Origin: Prorocentrum cordatum
Lineage: Eukaryota > Sar > Dinophyceae > Prorocentrales > Prorocentraceae
Assembly: GCA_963575745.1 (NCBI GenBank)
Contig: CAUYUJ010012570.1
Location: 303,198-367,197 of the forward strand
DNA length: 64,000 nt
Direction: 5' to 3'
In this document: positions 62,280 through 64,000 of the stretch, piece after piece
Layout of the letters: the number at the start of each line of letters is the position of its first letter
Position numbering within the stretch: the first letter of the stretch is position 1
Program-made: the position numbers and the translations under genes
Notes under the pieces: generated by a model
What the model was told of the DNA's origin: nothing
Database searches by the model: none
What the model saw: the letters and a program-made list of their open reading frames with translations, nothing else

Positions 62280-62834
62280 TTCCCCTCCTCCCTCTCTCCT
62301 CCTCCCTCTCTCCTCCTCCTCCTCCGCCTCCTCCTCCTCCTCCTCCGCCTCCTCCTGCCTCCCCCCTCCTCCGACCCCTCCTCCGACCCCTCCCTCTCTC
62401 CCCTCCTCCTCCGACCTCTACCGTCCTCCACCCGACTCGCCGGTCGAACGCTCCATCAGGGCAGCGGGGCGTAAGTGACGGAGCGCCTCTGCGGCCGGCC
62501 TCTCTTCGGCAGTATACCACCCTCCTCCTCGTCGCCTCCCTGCCTGCCTGCCTCCCTCCCCCCTCCTTCCCCCCCCTCCTTCTGCACCTCATGCTCCCCT
62601 CTCCCACATCTCTCCGCCCTCATCCTCCCTCCTCCTTCCCTCCCCTGTCCCTGTCCGCCCGATCTTCCCCCCCTGGTCCTCCTCCGCCTCCGCCTCCTCC
62701 TCCCTCATCCGCCGCCTCTTATTCGTCGTCATCGTCGTCCTCCCCCTCCTCTCAATCAACATCCTGCTCCTCGCCCTCCGCTTCTTCCTCTCTCGGCCTT
62801 CCTTGTCCGCCTCTCCTCCAGCATGGCTATTTCG
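62280..62834 (+). repeat. (CTC)n/(CCT)n-rich block
   Basis: CTC/CCT repeats at 62280-62415, then CCTCC- and CCTG-rich sequence to 62834. Poly-Ser and poly-Pro frames are artefacts. Confidence 0.8.
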
Positions 62835-62899
62835 CAGGAAGAGGAGGAGGAGGAGGAGGAGGAGGAGGAGGAAGAGGAGGAGGAGGAAGAAGAGGAGGG
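62835..62899 (+). repeat. (GGA)n tract
   Basis: GAGGAGGAGG repeats on the + strand, following the C-rich block on the same strand, so the two can pair. Confidence 0.9.
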
Positions 62900-63147
62900 C
62901 GCCATCGACAGGGAAGGTGAGGGCCACGAGGTCCGCCGGCTCGACGCCCGCCTCACCCGCGCCCGCCCCCTCACTCTTATCCGCAATTGCGGGGTGCTAT
63001 TATTTCGCAGTCTTTCCCCCGCACTTGTGAGCTGGTACGTCCCGAGGCCGCCCCCACATTTTTGTTAGAGCCGGCGCATCCGCCCCCTCCCCGCCTCCCG
63101 CCCACTCCGTGCATCACCTCTGGTCTCCCCGCGCATAATGTGTAGGG
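62900..63147. other. No gene seen
   Basis: GC-rich, ending in the M1 target duplication. Confidence 0.5.
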
Positions 63148-63285
63148 TTAAGTCGGGCCTGTCCCTCTACAGGGGGACTATTCAGAAATAACCAAAAATA
63201 GTCTGGGGACGACGTTTGGAGTATATTTTGAGTATGTTTTATTCCTCGTCGAAAATCCCCCTGTAGGGGGATAGGCCCGACTTAC
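63148..63285. mobile_element. MITE family M1, 138-bp copy with 8-bp target duplication
   Basis: Starts TTAAGTCGGGCCTGTCC and ends GGCCCGACTTAC. GTGTAGGG flanks it at 63140-63147 and 63286-63293. The cleanest copy in the window. Confidence 0.9.
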
Positions 63286-63293
63286 GTGTAGGG

Positions 63294-64000
63294 ATGTGCA
63301 CGTCGTGCGCTCTGTTGGGGAGGCTCTCCGTTGAGGAGTCTGGCCAAGCCGTGTGCGCCCACCCACTCCCAGGAGATGCCAACAGGCGTGAGCATGTCGA
63401 GTCGTTTTTGCATAGGCCTTGGGCCAAACAGTCGGTCCAAGTGAGATGTTGTTCTGACTGCGCCAGGGTCCCGGATTCCCGGATTTCCTGCGCTTCCTCC
63501 CTTCTCTCTCTCTCTCTCCCCGCACCTCCCTCCGCCTCCTCCCTCTCCCTCCCTCTCACCCCCTGACTTTCGTTGTTACCACCCCCCTCCGCCTTCTGTC
63601 TCCGTCGTCGTCGTCTCCGCCGCCGTCGTCGCCCTCGTCGCCCTCGCCGTCCTTGTCCCCGTCCTGGCCCTCCTCCCCCACCCCCGTAAGGCCTCAGGGC
63701 AGGGTAGGGCCTTGGCATCGCTCGGACGCGCGCAGCTTTCATCGGCGAGGACCATCCAGGAGTATCTTGGAGCGTCCGAGAGCGGGCGGGGGCTGTGGCG
63801 CACGCGGCTGGCGTCGTGCCGTTTGCACTCGCAGGCGTGCCCACATCACACAGCACACGGCCACAGCTTGTCTCCGGCGCGCCCGAGGGGGGCAGGGCAG
63901 GGCAGAGCCAGGGCAACCTCGAGGCAGGGGCGCTCTGAGGGCGATGGCGACGGCGAGGGTCGGGCCGGACGAAAGGGGGGAATTGGGAAAGGGGGGGGGT
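63294..64000. other. No gene seen
   Basis: Includes a (CT)n/CCTCC stretch at 63490-63560 and a CGTCGTC stretch at 63600-63650. TTGGCATCGCTCGGACG (near 63711) is shared with 58110. Confidence 0.5.

Overview
The window is nuclear DNA from a dinoflagellate. The direct evidence is an exact copy of the 22-nt dinoflagellate spliced leader (DinoSL) at 48507-48528, placed as the first bases of a retrotransposon. Two decayed copies lie at 44593-44614 (minus strand) and 13064-13085. High GC, very few host genes, heavy retroposition, and abundant polypurine/polypyrimidine and satellite DNA fit this. I cannot name the genus.

The coding content is almost all non-LTR (LINE-like) retroelements with an APE-type endonuclease (EEP), reverse transcriptase (RT), a zinc finger and RNase H. 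Family A is at 4643-11684; it carries two in-frame TGA codons and one frameshift, and a second copy about 99% identical enters the window at 1-1468. Family B (minus strand, 44614-41311) is a deletion derivative that keeps ORF1, the post-RT region, RNase H and C-terminal zinc modules but has lost the endonuclease and RT core. Family C (48507-55811) looks complete and intact: DinoSL, a 363-aa ORF1, and a 1952-aa ORF2 with every catalytic motif. Family D (36376-40198) is a shattered relic. The only likely host gene is a 173-aa BioY-like membrane protein at 13123-13644.

A common layout links the retroelements. In B and C, and probably A, a (CCT)n tract lies just upstream in the sense orientation. 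B and C also run into (TCC)n on the same strand at their 3' ends. Such a tract followed by the relic leader's own AG would act as a polypyrimidine tract plus trans-splice acceptor. I propose that these elements insert directionally into (TCC)n and use leader trans-splicing to make their next mRNA. This is inference.

The rest is repeats. A 2.1-2.2-kb unit is duplicated at 1960-4198 and 27780-29877; it contains 16-bp and 152-bp tandem arrays, and its second copy sits inside a TIR element. A MITE family with 8-bp target duplications occurs at 14944, 15303, 27724, 58260 and 63148. Other foldback elements are at 14569, 45548, 57351 and 57502. Satellites of 14, 77, 73 and about 300 bp, a CAGCCT array, and many (GGA)n/(CCT)n, (ATC)n, (GT)n and (GTAT)n tracts fill most remaining space. 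I found no tRNA, rRNA or CRISPR array.
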